Shown here one piece after another: positions 10,654-23,032 of a stretch of 64,000 nt of DNA. Location: positions 13,891,001 to 13,955,000 of the forward strand of contig OY756966.1 of assembly GCA_963580455.1 (NCBI GenBank), read 5' to 3'. The stretch comes from Euonymus europaeus (taxonomy: Eukaryota; Streptophyta; Magnoliopsida; Celastrales; Celastraceae). Positions within the stretch are counted from its first letter, which is position 1. Each line of letters opens with the position of its first letter. A program made the translations under genes and the position numbers. The notes under the pieces are model-generated. The model ran no database searches, was not told the origin of the DNA, and saw only the letters and a program-made list of their open reading frames with translations.

Positions 10654-11981
10654 ATTCCTAGATTATTTTGATGACAAAACACTAACTTTCTATGACAAAT
10701 GGACAAAGTCGTTAAAACCTCCTCTATAGAGAAGTTGAGCAACTTCGGACCATCAAAGCTGCTCGGTGTACACTTTTTAATGTTCTTCTATGTCAAATTT
10801 TATGAGTATATAAGCTTCACAGATTATTTCGATGACAAAACACTAACTTTCTATGACAAATGGACAAAACAGTTAAAAGCTCTTCCATAGAGAGAGTTGA
10901 TCAACTTCGGACCATCAAAGTTACTCGGTGTACACTTTTTATTGTTATTCTATGTCATATTTTTTGAGTATATGCTTCCAAGATTATTTCCTTTCCAAAA
11001 CACAAACTTTCTGTGACAAATGGACAAAATTATTCAACGTTCCTCCATCGAGAGGGTTGAGCAACTTTGGACCATCAAAGTTGCTCGGTGTACACTTTTT
11101 CATGTTATTCTATCTCAAATTTTACGAGTATAAGCTTCCTAGATTATTTCGATGACAAAACAGCAACTTTCTATGACAAATGGACAAAACCGTTAAAAGC
11201 TCCTCCATAGAGAGTTGAGCAAATTCAGACCATCAAAATTGCTCACTGTTCACTCTTTATTGTTATTCTATGTCAAATTTTATGAGTATAAGCTTTCATG
11301 ATTATTTCCTTGACAAAACATTAACTTCCTATGACAAATGGACAAAGTCGTTAAAACCTCCTTTATAGAGAAGTTGAGCAACTTCGGACCCTCAAAGTTG
11401 CTCGATTTAAACTTTTTAATATTCTTCTATGTCAAATTTTACGAGTATAAAAGCTTCACAGATTATTTCGATGACGAAACACTAACTTTCTATGACAAAT
11501 GGACAAAACCGTCAAAAGTTCATCCATAGAAAGAGTTGAGCAACTTCGGACCATTAAAGTTCCTCGGTGTACACTTTTTATTGTTATTCTATGTCATATT
11601 TTACGAGTATAAGCTTCCAAGATTATTTCCTTGACAAAACATTAACTTTCTATGACAAATGGACAAAGCCCTTAAAAGCTCCTCCATAGAGAGAGTTGAG
11701 TAACTTCGGGCTATCAAAGTTACTCGGTGTACACTTTTTGTTGTTCTTCTAGGTCAAATTTTATGAGTATAAGCTTCCAAGATTATTTCCTTGACAAAAC
11801 ACTAACTTTCCATGACAAATGGACAAAGCCGTTAAAACCTCCTCTATAGAGAAGTTGAGCAACTTCGGACCATCAAAGCTGCTCGGTGTACACTTTTTAA
11901 TGTTCTTCTATGTCAAATTTTACGAGTATATAAGATTACTAGATTATTTTGATGACAAAACACTAACTTTCTATGACAAAT

Positions 11982-14386
11982 GGACAAAGTCGTTTAAACC
12001 TCCTCTATAGAGAAGTTGAGCAACTTCGGACCATCAAAGTTACTCCGTGTACACTTTTTAATGTTCTTCTATGTCAAATTTTACGAGTATATAAGCTTCA
12101 CAAATTATTTCGATGACAAAATACTAACTTTCTATGACAAATGGACAAAACCATTAAAAGCTCATCCATAGAGAGAGTTGATCAACTTCGGACCATCAAA
12201 GTTACTCGGTGTACACTTTTTATTGTTATTCTATGTCATATTTTTTGAGTATATGCTTCCAAGATTATTTCCTTTCCAAAACCCCAACTTTCTACGACAA
12301 ATGGACAAAATTATTAAAAGTTCCTCCATAGAGAGAGTTGAGCAACTTCGGGCCATCAAAGTTGCTCGGTGTACACTTTTTATTGTTATTCTATGTCAAA
12401 TTTTATGAGTATAAGATTTCAAGATTATTTCCTTGACAAAACACTAACTTTCTATGACAAATGGACAAAGCCCTTAAAAGCTCCTCCATAGAGAGAGTTG
12501 AGCAACTTCGAGCTATCAAAGTTACTCGGTGTACACTTTTTGTTGTTCTTCTATGTCAAATTTTATGAGTATAAGCTTCCAAGATTATTTCCTAGACAAA
12601 ACACTAACTTTCTATGACAAATGGACAAAGCCGTTAAAACCTCCTCTATAGAGAAGTTGAGCAACTTCGGACCATCAAAGCTGCTCGGTGTACACTTTTT
12701 AATGTTCTTCTATGTCAAATTTTACGAGTATATAAGATTACTAGATTATTTTGATGACAAAACACTAACTTTCTATGACAAATAGACAAATTCGTTAAAA
12801 CCTCCTCTATAGAGAACTTGAGCAACTTCGGACCGTGAAAGCTGCTTGGTGTACACTTTTTAATGTTCCTCTATGTCAAATTTTATGAGTATATAAGATT
12901 CCTAGATTATTTTGATGACAAAACACTAACTTTCTATGACAAATGGACAAAGTCGTTAAAACCTCCTCTATAGAGAAGTTGAGCAACTTCGGACCATCAA
13001 AGCTGGTCGGTGTACACTTTTTAATGTTCTTCTATGTCAAATTTTACGAGTATATAAGATTCCTAGATTATTTTGATGACAAAACACTAACTTTCTATGA
13101 CAAATGGACAAAGTCGTTAAAACCTCCTCTATAGAGAAGTTGAGCAACTTCGGACCATCAAAGCTGCTCGGTGTACACTTTTTAATGTTCTTCTATGTCA
13201 AATTTTATGAGTATATAAGCTTCACAGATTATTTCGATGACAAAACACTAACTTTCTATGACAAATGGACAAAACAGTTAAAAGCTCTTCCATAGAGAGA
13301 GTTGATCAACTTCGGACCATCAAAGTTACTCGGTGTACACTTTTTATTGTTATTCTATGTCATATTTTTTGAGTATATGCTTCCAAGATTATTTCCTTTC
13401 CAAAACACAAACTTTCTGTGACAAATGGACAAAATTATTAAACGTTCCTCCATCGAGAGGGTTGAGCAACTTTGGACCATCAAAGTTGCTCGGTGTACAC
13501 TTTTTCATGTTATTCTATCTCAAATTTTACGAGTATAAGCTTCCTAGATTATTTCGATGACAAAACAGCAACTTTCTATGACAAATGGACAAAACCGTTA
13601 AAAGCTCCTCCATAGAGAGTTGAGCAAATTCAGACCATGAAAATTGCTCACTGTTCACTCTTTATTGTTATTCTATGTCAAATTTTATGAGTATAAGCTT
13701 TCATGATTATTTCCTTGACAAAACATTAACTTCCTATGACAAATGGACAAAGTCGTTAAAACCTCCTTTATAGAGAAGTTGAGCAACTTCGGACCCTCAA
13801 AGTTGCTCGATTTACACTTTTTAATATTCTTCTATGTCAAATTTTACGAGTATAAAAGCTTCACAGATTATTTCGATGACGAAACACTAACTTTCTATGA
13901 CAAATGGACAAAACCGTCAAAAGTTCATCCATAGAAAGAGTTGAGCAACTTCGGACCATTAAAGTTCCTCGGTGTACACTTTTTATTGTTATTCTATGTC
14001 ATATTTTACGAGTATAAGCTTCCAAGATTATTTCCTTGACAAAACATTAACTTTCTATGACAAATGGACAAAGCCCTTAAAAGCTCCTCCATAGAGAGAG
14101 TTGAGTAACTTCGGGCTATCAAAGTTACTCGGTGTACACTTTTTGTTGTTCTTCTAGGTCAAATTTTATGAGTATAAGCTTCCAAGATTATTTCCTTGAC
14201 AAAACACTAACTTTCCATGACAAATGGACAAAGCCGTTAAAACCTCCTCTATAGAGAAGTTGAGCAACTTCGGACCATCAAAGCTGCTTGGTGTACACTT
14301 TTTAATGTTCTTCTATGTCAAATTTTACGAGTATATAAGATTACTAGATTATTTTGATGACAAAACACTAACTTTCTATGACAAAT
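11982..14386 (+). repeat. 15-monomer HOR unit, 2,405 bp, copy 2
   Basis: Tandem copy of 9577-11981 with scattered substitutions. Its last nine monomers (12945-14386) were copied again as 14387-15828, so the region steps by 15 and then 9 monomers. The first monomer (11982, GTCGTTTAAACC with ACTCCGTG) differs from its partner at 9577 and instead matches 15829. Confidence 0.8.
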
Positions 14387-15828
14387 GGACAAAGTCGTTA
14401 AAACCTCCTCTATAGAGAAGTTGAGCAACTTCGGACCATCAAAGCTGGTCGGTGTACACTTTTTAATGTTCTTCTATGTCAAATTTTACGAGTATATAAG
14501 ATTCCTAGATTATTTTGATGACAAAACACTAACTTTCTTTGACAAATGGACAAAGTCGTTAAAACCTCCTCTATAGAGAAGTTGAGCAACTTCGGACCAT
14601 CAAAGCTGCTCGGTGTACACTTTTTAATGTTCTTCTATGTCAAATTTTATGAGTATATAAGCTTCACAGATTATTTCGATGACAAAACACTAACTTTCTA
14701 TGACAAATGGACAAAACAGTTAAAAGCTCTTCCATAGAGAGAGTTGATCAACTTCGGACCATCAAAGTTACTCGGTGTACACTTTTTATTGTTATTCTAT
14801 GTCATATTTTTTGAGTATATGCTTCCAAGATTATTTCCTTTCCAAAACACAAACTTTCTGTGACAAATGGACAAAATTATTAAACGTTCCTCCATCGAGA
14901 GGGTTGAGCAACTTTGGACCATCAAAGTTGCTCGGTGTACACTTTTTCATGTTATTCTATCTCAAATTTTACGAGTATAAGCTTCCTAGATTATTTCGAT
15001 GACAAAACAGCAACTTTCTATGACAAATGGACAAAACCGTTAAAAGCTCCTCCATAGAGAGTTGAGCAACTTCAGACCATCAAAATTGCTCACTGTTCAC
15101 TCTTTATTGTTATTCTATGTCAAATTTTATGAGTATAAGCTTTCATGATTATTTCCTTGACAAAACATTAACTTCCTATGACAAATGGACAAAGTTGTTA
15201 AAACCTCCTTTATAGAGAAGTTGAGCAACTTCGGACCCTCAAAGTTGCTCGATTTACACTTTTTAATATTCTTCTATGTCAAATTTTACGAGTATAAAAG
15301 CTTCACAGATTATTTCGATGACGAAACACTAACTTTCTATGACAAATGGACAAAACCGTCAAAAGTTCATCCATAGAAAGAGTTGAGCAACTTCGGACCA
15401 TTAAAGTTCCTCGGTGTACACTTTTTATTGTTATTCTATGTCATATTTTACGAGTATAAGCTTCCAAGATTATTTCCTTGACAAAACATTAACTTTCTAT
15501 GACAAATGGACGAAGCCCTTAAAAGCTCCTCCATAGAGAGAGTTGAGTAACTTCGGGCTATCAAAGTTACTCGGTGTACACTTTTTGTTGTTCTTCTAGG
15601 TCAAATTTTATGAGTATAAGCTTCCAAGATTATTTCCTTGACAAAACACTAACTTTCCATGACAAATGGACAAAGCCGTTAAAACCTCCTCTATGGAGAA
15701 GTTGAGCAACTTCGGACCATCAAAGCTGCTCGGTGTACACTTTTTAATGTTCTTCTATGTCAAATTTTACGAGTATATAAGATTACTAGATTATTTTGAT
15801 GACAAAACACTAACTTTCTATGACAAAT
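14387..15828 (+). repeat. Nine-monomer unit, 1,442 bp, third step of the 9.6-15.8 kb HOR
   Basis: Repeats 12945-14386 monomer for monomer at offset 1,442 bp: the GCTGGTCGG monomer (14387), CTGTGACAAATGG (before 14869), CATCGAGAGGG, CACTGTTCACTC, and the GAGTATAAAAGC monomer (15187). After it, 15829 resumes the 11982-type monomer. The length equals that of the 7.4-10.3 kb units, but the monomer order is different. Confidence 0.85.
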
Positions 15829-17106
15829 GGACAAAGTCGTTTAAACCTCCTCTATAGAGAAGTTGAGCAACTTCGCACCATCAAAGTTGCTCCGTGTACA
15901 CTTTTTAATGTTCTTCTATGTCAAATTTTACGAGTATATAAGCTTTACAAATTATTTCGATGACAAAATACTAACTTTCTATGACAAATGGACAAAACCA
16001 TTAAAAGCTCATCCATAGAGAGAGTTGATCAACTTCGGACCATCAAAGTTACTCGGTGTACACTTTTTATTGTTATTCTATGTCATATTTTTTGAGTATA
16101 TGCTTCCAAAATTATTTCCTTTCCAAAACCCCAACTTTCTACGACAAATGGACAAAATTATTAAAAGTTCCTCCATAGAGAGAGTTGAGCAACTTCGGAC
16201 CACCAAAGTTGCTCGGTGTACACTTTTTAATGTTATTCTATGTCAAATTTTACGAGTATAAGCTTCCTATATTATTTCGATGACAAAACAACAACTTTCT
16301 ATGACAAATGGACAAAACCGTTAAAAGCTCCTCCTTAGAGAGTTGAGCAACTTCAGACCATCAACTTTGCTCGGTGTACACTTTTTATTGTTATTCTATG
16401 TCAAATTTTATGAGTATAAGCTTCCAAGATTATTTCCTCGGCAAAACACTAACTTTTTATGACAAATGGAGAAAACCGTTAAAACGTCCTCTATAGAGAA
16501 GATGAGCAACTTCGGACCATGAAAGTTGTTCGGTCTACACTTTTTAATGTTCTTCTAGGTCAAATTTTAATTAGTATATAAGCTTCCTAGATTATTTCGA
16601 TGACAAAACACTAACTTTCTATGACAAATGGACAAAGCCGTTAAAACCTCCTCTATAGAGAAGTTGAGCAACTTCGGACCATTAAAGTTGCTCGGTGTAA
16701 CTTTTTAATGTTCTTCGAACTCAAATTTTACGAGTATAAGCTTCCTAGATTATTCCGATGACAAAACACCAACTTTCTATGACAAATGGACAAAACTGTT
16801 AAAAGCTCCTCCACAGAGAGAGTTGAGCAACTTCGGACCATCAAAGTTGCTCGGTGTAACTTTTTATTGTTATTCTATGTCAAATTTTATGAGTATAAGC
16901 TTTCAAGATTATTTCCATGACAAAACACTAAATTTCTATGACAAATGGACAAAACCCTTAAAAGCTCATCCATAGAGAGAGTTGAGCAACTTCGGGCTAT
17001 CAAAGTTACTCGGTGTACACTTTTTGTTGTTCTTCTATGTCAAATTTTATGATTATAAGCTTCCAAGATTATTTCCTTGACAAAACACTAACTTTCTATG
17101 ACAAAT
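15829..17106 (+). repeat. Transition into the six-monomer HOR, with an in-register one-monomer deletion
   Basis: Monomers 15829, 15990 and 16150 follow the 11982-12303 order. From 16150 to about 16690 the order matches 17589 onward (offset 1,439 bp). The 16630 monomer is a fusion: it starts as the ACCATTAAAG class and switches to the TTCTTCGAACTC class. The second copy of this region has the two parent monomers separately (28314 and 28473), so one monomer was lost here. Confidence 0.7.
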
Positions 17107-18068
17107 GGACAAAGCCGTTAAAACCTCCTCTATAGAGAAGTTGAGCAACTTTGGATCATCAAAGCTGCTCGGTGTCCACTTTTTAATGTTCTTCTATGTC
17201 AAATTTTACGAGTATATAATATTCCTAGATTATTTTGATGACAAAACACTAACTTTATATGACAAATGGACAAAGTCGTTCAAACCTCCTCTATAGAGAA
17301 GTTGAGCAACTTCGGACCATCAAAGCTGCTCGGAGTACACTTTTTAATGTTCTTCTATGTCAAATTTTATGAGTATATAAGCTTCACAGATTATTTCGAT
17401 GACAAAACACTAACTTTCTATGACAAATGGACAAAACCGTTAAAAGCTCATCCATAGAGAGAGTTGATCAACTTCGGACCATCAAAGTTACTCGGTGTAC
17501 ACTTTTTATGGTTATTCTATGTTATATTTTTTGAGTATATGCTTCCAAGATTATTTCCTTTCCAAAACACCAACTTTCTACGACAAATGGACAAAATTAT
17601 TAAAAGTTCCTCCATAGAGAGAGTTGAGCAACTTCGGACCATCAAAGTTGCTCGGTGTACACTTTTTAATGTTATTCTATCTCAAATTTTACGAGTATAA
17701 GCTTCCTATATTATCTCGATGACAAAACAACAACTTTCTATGACAAATGGACAAAACTGTTAAAAGCTCCTCCATAGAGAGTTGAGCAACTTAAGACCAT
17801 CAAATTTGCTCGGTGTACACTTTTTATTGTTATTCTATGTCAAATTTTATGAGTATAAGCTTCCAAGATTATTTCCTCGACAAAACACTAACTTTTTATG
17901 TCAAATGGACAAAGCCGTTAAAACGTCCTCTATAGAGAAGTTGAGCAACTTCGGACTATCAAAGTTGTTCGGTCTACACTTTTTAATGTTCTTCTATGTC
18001 AAATTTTAATTAGTATATAAGCTTCCTAGATTATTTCGATGACAAAACACTAACTTTCTATGACAAAT
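17107..18068 (+). repeat. Six-monomer HOR unit, 962 bp, copy 1
   Basis: Monomer starts 17107, 17268, 17429, 17589, 17749 and 17907 give lengths 161, 161, 160, 160, 158 and 162 bp. Marks of the order are GTCGTTCAAACC (second), TTGATCAA (third), AAAATTATTAAAAG (fourth), short AGAGAGTTGAG (fifth), and TTTTTATGTCAAATGG with AAATTTTAATTAGTATATAAG (sixth). The same length pattern repeats in the next units. Confidence 0.9.
17464..17471. other. TTGATCAA palindrome replacing the dyad arm, example copy
   Basis: In one monomer class the left arm GAGCAAC is GATCAAC, which weakens the 9-bp dyad but makes a new 8-bp palindrome TTGATCAA. This class usually also has CTCATCC upstream, GTTACTC for the right arm, TTTTTTGAGTATATGC, and CCTTTCCAAAAC. 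Other copies lie near 8333, 12178, 16025, 18426, 21311, 36993, 39233 and 41791. Confidence 0.85.
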
Positions 18069-19030
18069 GGACAAAGCCGTTAAAACCTCCTCTATAGAGA
18101 AGTTGAGCTACTTCGGACCATCAAAGCTGCTCGGTGTACACTTTTTAATGTTCTTCTATGTCAAATTTTACGAGTATATAAGATTCCTAGATTATTTTGA
18201 TGACAAAACACTAACTTTCTATGACAAATGGACAAAGTCGTTCAAACCTCCTCTATAGAGAAGTTGAGCAACTTCGGACCATCAAAGCTGCTCGGTGTAC
18301 ACTTTTTAGTGTTCTTCTATGTCAAATTTTATGAGTATATAAGCTTCACAGATTATTTCGATGACAAAACACTAACTTTCTATGACAAATGGACAAAACC
18401 GTTAAAAGCTCATCCATAGAGAGAGTTGATCAACTTCGGACCATCAAAGTTACTCGGTGTACACTTTTTATTGTTATTCTATGTTATATTTTCTGAGTAT
18501 ATGCTTCCAAGATTATTTCCTTTCCAAAACACCAACTTTCTACGACAAATGGACAAAATTATTAAAAGTTCCTCCATAGAGAGAGTTGAGCAACTTCGGA
18601 CCATCAAAGTTGCTCGGTGTACACTTTTTAATGTTATTCTATCTCAAATTTTACGAGTATAAGCTTCCTATATTATTTCGATGACAAAACAACAACTTTC
18701 TATGACAAATGGACAAAACTGTTAAAAGCTCCTCCATAGAGAGTTGAGCAACTTCAGACCATCAAATTTGCTCGGTGTACACTTTTTATTGTTATTCTAT
18801 GTCAAATTTTATGAGTATAAGCTTCCAAGATTATTTGCTCGACAAAACACTAACTTTTTATGTCAAATGGACAAAGCCGTTAAAACGTCCTCTATAGAGA
18901 AGTTGAGCAACTTCGGACCATCAAAGCTGTTCGGTCTACACTTTTTAATGTTCTTCTATGTCAAATTTTAATTAGTATATAAGCTTCCTATATTATTTCG
19001 ATGACAAAACACTAACTTTCTATGACAAAT
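18069..19030 (+). repeat. Six-monomer HOR unit, 962 bp, copy 2
   Basis: Same six monomer classes in the same order as 17107-18068, exactly 962 bp apart. Differences are single bases, for example GAGCTACTTC near 18107, TTTTCTGAG near 18490 and ATTTGCTCGAC near 18834. Confidence 0.9.
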
Positions 19031-19672
19031 GGACAAAGCCGTTAAAACCTCCTCTATAGAGAAGTTGAGCAACTTTGGACCATCAAAGCTGCCCGGTGTA
19101 CACTTTTTAATGTTCTTCTATGTCAAATTTTACGAGTATATAAGATTCCTAGATTATTTTGATGACAAAACACTAACTTTCTATGACAAATGGACAAAGT
19201 CGTTCAAACCTCCTCTATAGAGAAGTTGAGCAACTTCGGACCATCAAAGCTGCTCGGTGTACACTTTTTAATGTTCTTCTACGTCAAATTTTATGAGTAT
19301 ATAAGCTTCACAGATTATTTCGATGACAAAACACTAACTTTCTATGACAAATGGACAAAACCGCTAAAAGCTCATCCATGGAGAGAGTTGATCAACTTCG
19401 GACCATCAAAGTTACTTGGTGTACACTTTTTATTGTTATTCTATGTCATATTTTTTGAGTATATGCTTCCAAGATTTTTTCCTTTCCAAAACACCAACTT
19501 TCTACGACAAATGGACAAAATTATTAAAAGTTCCTCTATAGAGAGAGTTGAGCAACTTCGGACCATCAAAGTTGCTCGGTGTACACTTTTTAATGTTATT
19601 CTATCTCAAATTTTACGAGTATAAGCTTCCTAGATTATTTCGATGACAAAACAGTAACTTTCTATGACAAAT
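19031..19672 (+). repeat. Six-monomer HOR unit, copy 3, truncated after four monomers
   Basis: Monomers 19031, 19192, 19353 and 19513 follow the unit order, then the sequence leaves the pattern: the monomer at 19673 is the CACTGTACACTC class instead of the expected fifth monomer. A TAG to TGG change at 19379-19381 joins two open frames here without coding meaning. Confidence 0.85.
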
Positions 19673-21753
19673 GGACAAAACCGTTAAAAGCTCCTCCATA
19701 GAGAGTTGAGCAACTTCAGACCATCAAAATTGCTCACTGTACACTCTTTATTGTTATTCTATGTCAAATTTTATGAGTATAAGCTTTCATGATTATTTCC
19801 TTGACAAAACATTAACATTCTATGACAAATGGACAAAGCCGTTAAAACCTCCTTTATAGAGAAGTTGAGCAACTTCGGACCATCAAAGTTGCTCGGTTTA
19901 CACTTTTTAATGTTCTTCTATGTCAAACTTTACGAGTATATAAGCTTCACAGATTATTTCGATGACGAAACACTAACTTTCTATGACAAATGGACAAAAC
20001 CGTCAAAAGTTCCTCTATAGAGATGTTGATCAACTTCGTACCATCAAAGTTACTCGGTGTACACTTTTTATTGTAATTCTATGTCATATTTTTTGAGTAT
20101 ATGCTACCATGATTATTTCCGTTCCAAAACCCTAACTTTCTACGACAAATGGACAAAATTATTAAAAGTTCCTCCATAGAGAGAGTTGAGCAACTTCGGA
20201 CCATCAAAGTTGCTCGGTGTACACTTTTTATTGTTATTCTATGTCAAATTTTATGAGTATAAGCTTTCAAGATTATTTCCTTGACAAAACACTAACTTTC
20301 TATGACAAATGGACAAAGCCCTTAAAAGCTCCTCCATAGAGAGAGTTGAGCAACTTCGGGCTATCAAAGTTACTCGGTGTACACTTTTTGTTGTTCTTTT
20401 ATGTCAAATTTTGTGAGTATAAGCTTCCAAGATTATTTCCTTGACAAAACACTAACTTTCTATGACAAATGGACAAAGCCGTTAAAACCTCCTCTATAGA
20501 GAAGTTGAGCAACTTCGAACCATCAAAGCTGCTCGGTGTACACTTTTTAATGTTCTTCTATGTCAAATTTTACGAGTATATAAGATTACTAGATTATTTT
20601 GATGACAAAACACTAACTTAATATGACAAATGGACAAAGTCGTTAAAACCTCCTCTATAGAGAAGTTGAGCAACTTCGGACCATCAAAGCTGCTCGGTGT
20701 ACACTTTTTTATGTTCTTCTATGTCAAATTTTACGAGTATATAAGATTACTAGATTATTTTGATGACAAAACACTAACTTAATATGACAAATGGACAAAG
20801 TCGTTAAAACCTCCTCTATAGAGAAGTTGAGCAACTTCGGACCATCAAAGCTGCTCGGTGTACACTTTTTAATGTTCTTCTATGTCAAATTTTACGAGTA
20901 TATAAGATTCCTATATTATTTTGATGACAAAACACTAACTTTCTATGACAAATGGACAAAGTCGTTAAAACCTCCTCTATAGAGAAGTTGAGCAACTTCG
21001 GATCATCAAAGCTGGCCGGTGTACACTTTTTAATGTTCTTCTATGTCAAATTTTACGAGTATATAAGATTCCTAGATTATTTTGATGACAAAACACTAAC
21101 TTTCTATGACAAATGGACAAATTCGTTAAAATCTCCTCTATAGAGAAGTTGAGCAACTTCAGACCATCAAAGCTGCTCGATGTACACATTTTAATGTTCT
21201 TCTATGTCAAATTTTATGAGTATATAAGCTTCACAGATTATTTCGATGACAAAACACTAACTTTCTATGACAAATGGACAAAACCGTTAAAAGCTCTTCC
21301 ATAGAGAGAGTTGATCAACTTTGGACCATCAAAGTTACTCGGTGTACACTTTTTATTGTTATTCTATGTCATATTTTTTGAGTATATGCTTCCAAGATTA
21401 TTTCCTTTCCAAAACACCAACTTTCTACGACAAATGGACAAAATTATTAAAAGTTCCTCCGTAGAGAGAGTTGAGCAACTTCGTACCATCAAAGTTGCTC
21501 GGTGTACACTTTTTAATGTTATTCTATCTCAAATTTTACGAGTATAAGCTTCCTAGATTATTTCGATGAGAAAACAGCAACTTTCTATGACAAATGGACA
21601 AAACCGTTAAAAGCTCCTCCATAGAGAGTTGAGCAACTTCAGACCATGAAAATTGCCCACTGTACACTCTTTATTGTTATTTTATGTCAAATTTTATGAG
21701 TATAAGCTTTCATGATTATTTCCTTGACAAAACATTAACTTTCTATGACAAAT
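19673..21753 (+). repeat. Mixed group B monomers with a local one-monomer duplication
   Basis: No regular short HOR is visible. Classes include CACTGTACACTC with TTTCATGATTATT (19673, 21597), CGTACCATC with GTAATTC (about 20030), and GCCCTTAAAAGC (about 20320). Two adjacent monomers both end in the rare CTAACTTAATATGAC (before 20632 and 20793); only one is present in the second copy (before 32475), so one monomer was gained here or lost there. Confidence 0.75.
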
Positions 21754-23032
21754 GGACAAAGCCGTTAAATGCTCCTCTACAGAGAGAGTTGAGCAACTTC
21801 AGACCATCAAAGTTGCTCGGTGTACACTTTTTCACGTTATTCTATCTCAAATTTTACGAGTATAAGCTTCATAGATTATTCCGATGACAAAACACCAACT
21901 TTCTATGACAAACGGACAAAACCGTTAAAAGCTCCTCCATAGAGAAAGTTGAGAAACCTCAGACTGTCAAAGTTGCTCGGTGTACACTTTTTAATGTTCT
22001 TCTATCTGAAATTTTACAGTATAAGCTTCCTAGATTATTCCGATAACAAAACACCAACTTTCTATGAAAAATGGACAAAACCGTTAATAGCTCCTCCATA
22101 GAGAGAGTTGAGCAACTTCGGACCATCAAAGTTTCTCGGTTTACACTTTTTCATGTTATTCTATCTCAAATTTTACAGTATAAGCTTCCTAGATTATTCC
22201 GATGACAAAACACCAACATTCTATGACAAATGGAGAAAACCGTTAAAAGCTCCTCCGTAGAGAGAGTAGAGCAACTTCGGACCATCAAAGTTTATTGGTG
22301 CACACTTTTTATTGTTCTTCCATGTCAATTTTTACGAGTATAAGCTTCCTGGATTATTCCGATAACAAAACACCAAATTTCTATGGCAAACGGACAAAAC
22401 CGTTAAAAGCTCCTGCATAGAGAGAGTTGAGCAACTTCGGACCATCAAAGTTGCTCGGTGTACACTTTTTAATGTTCTTCTATCTCAAATTTTACAGTAT
22501 AAGCTTCCTAGATTATTCTGATAACTAAACACCAACTTTCTATGACAAACAGACAAATCCGTTAAAAGCTCCTCTATAGAGAGAGTAGAGCAACTTTGGA
22601 CTATCAAAGTTGGTCGGTGTACACTTTTTCATGTTATTATATCTCAAATTTTACGAGTATAAGCTTCCTAGATTATTCTGATGACAAAACACCAACTTTC
22701 TATGACAAATGGACAAAACCGTTAAAAGCTCCTCCGTAGAGAGAGTGGAGCAACTTCGGACCGTCAAAGTTTATCGGTGCACACTTTTTATTGTTCTTCT
22801 ATGTCAAATTTTATGAGTATAAGCTTCCTAGATTATTCTGATAACAAAATACCAACTTTCTATCACAAATGGACAAAACCGTTAAAAGCTCCTCCATAGA
22901 GAGAGTTGAGCAACTTCGGACCATCAAAGCTGCTCGGTGTACACTTTTTAATGTTCTTCTATGTCAAATTTTACGAGTATATAAGATTACTAGATTATTT
23001 TGATGACAAAACACCAACTTTCTATGACAAAT
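21754..23032 (+). repeat. Group A island, part 1, related to 6695-7974
   Basis: Eight monomers match 6695-7974 at offset about 15,059 bp, including the CAGACAAATCC start at 22551, TTGGTCGG, TTTATCGGTGCAC and TATCACAAATGG. The first monomer is a chimera: it starts GACAAAGCCGTTAAATGC like group B, then reads CTCCTCTACAGAGAGAG like 1755/6695. The right edge is a second chimera: TTACTAGATTATTTTGATGA of group B runs into the CTTCCCCATAG monomer at 23033. Confidence 0.85.

Larger units (their letters stand above)
10540..10700 (+). repeat. Representative group B monomer (161 bp)
   Basis: A typical monomer of the middle and right parts. Compared with group A it has AAAACCTCCTCTATAGAGAA in place of AAAAGCTCCTCCATAGAGAG, creating the palindrome CTCTATAGAG, and TATATAAG in place of TATAAG (a two-base TA insertion). 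This extra TA is the main reason for the 161-bp length. The right arm of the inverted repeat is altered here (AAGCTGGTC for AAGTTGCTC). Confidence 0.9.
9577..11981 (+). repeat. 15-monomer HOR unit, 2,405 bp, copy 1
   Basis: Monomers 9738 to 11821 match 12143 to 14226 at offset 2,405 bp. Shared marks include ACCGTGAAAGCTGCTTGG with AGAGAACTTGAG in the 10379/12784 monomers, GCTGGTCGG at 10540/12945, CTTTCTGTGACAAATGG before 11022/13427, CATCGAGAGGG near 11048/13453, and CACTGTTCACTC near 11246/13651. Its left part overlaps the second 1,442-bp unit, so the two amplifications are nested. Confidence 0.85.
14387..21753 (+). repeat. 7.37-kb segmental duplication, copy 1
   Basis: This stretch recurs at 26071-33435 with the same monomer order. 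The offset is 11,684 bp up to about 16.6 kb, 11,843 bp from 17107 to about 20.4 kb, and 11,682 bp from 20793 to the end; each step is one monomer. It includes the nine-monomer unit, the transition and the whole six-monomer HOR. The right edge is a switch to group A sequence inside the monomer at 21754. Confidence 0.88.

Noticed and set aside
19190..19624. 144-codon open frame
   Set aside because: Two monomer frames joined because TAG became TGG at 19379-19381. A chance stop loss in a repeat.
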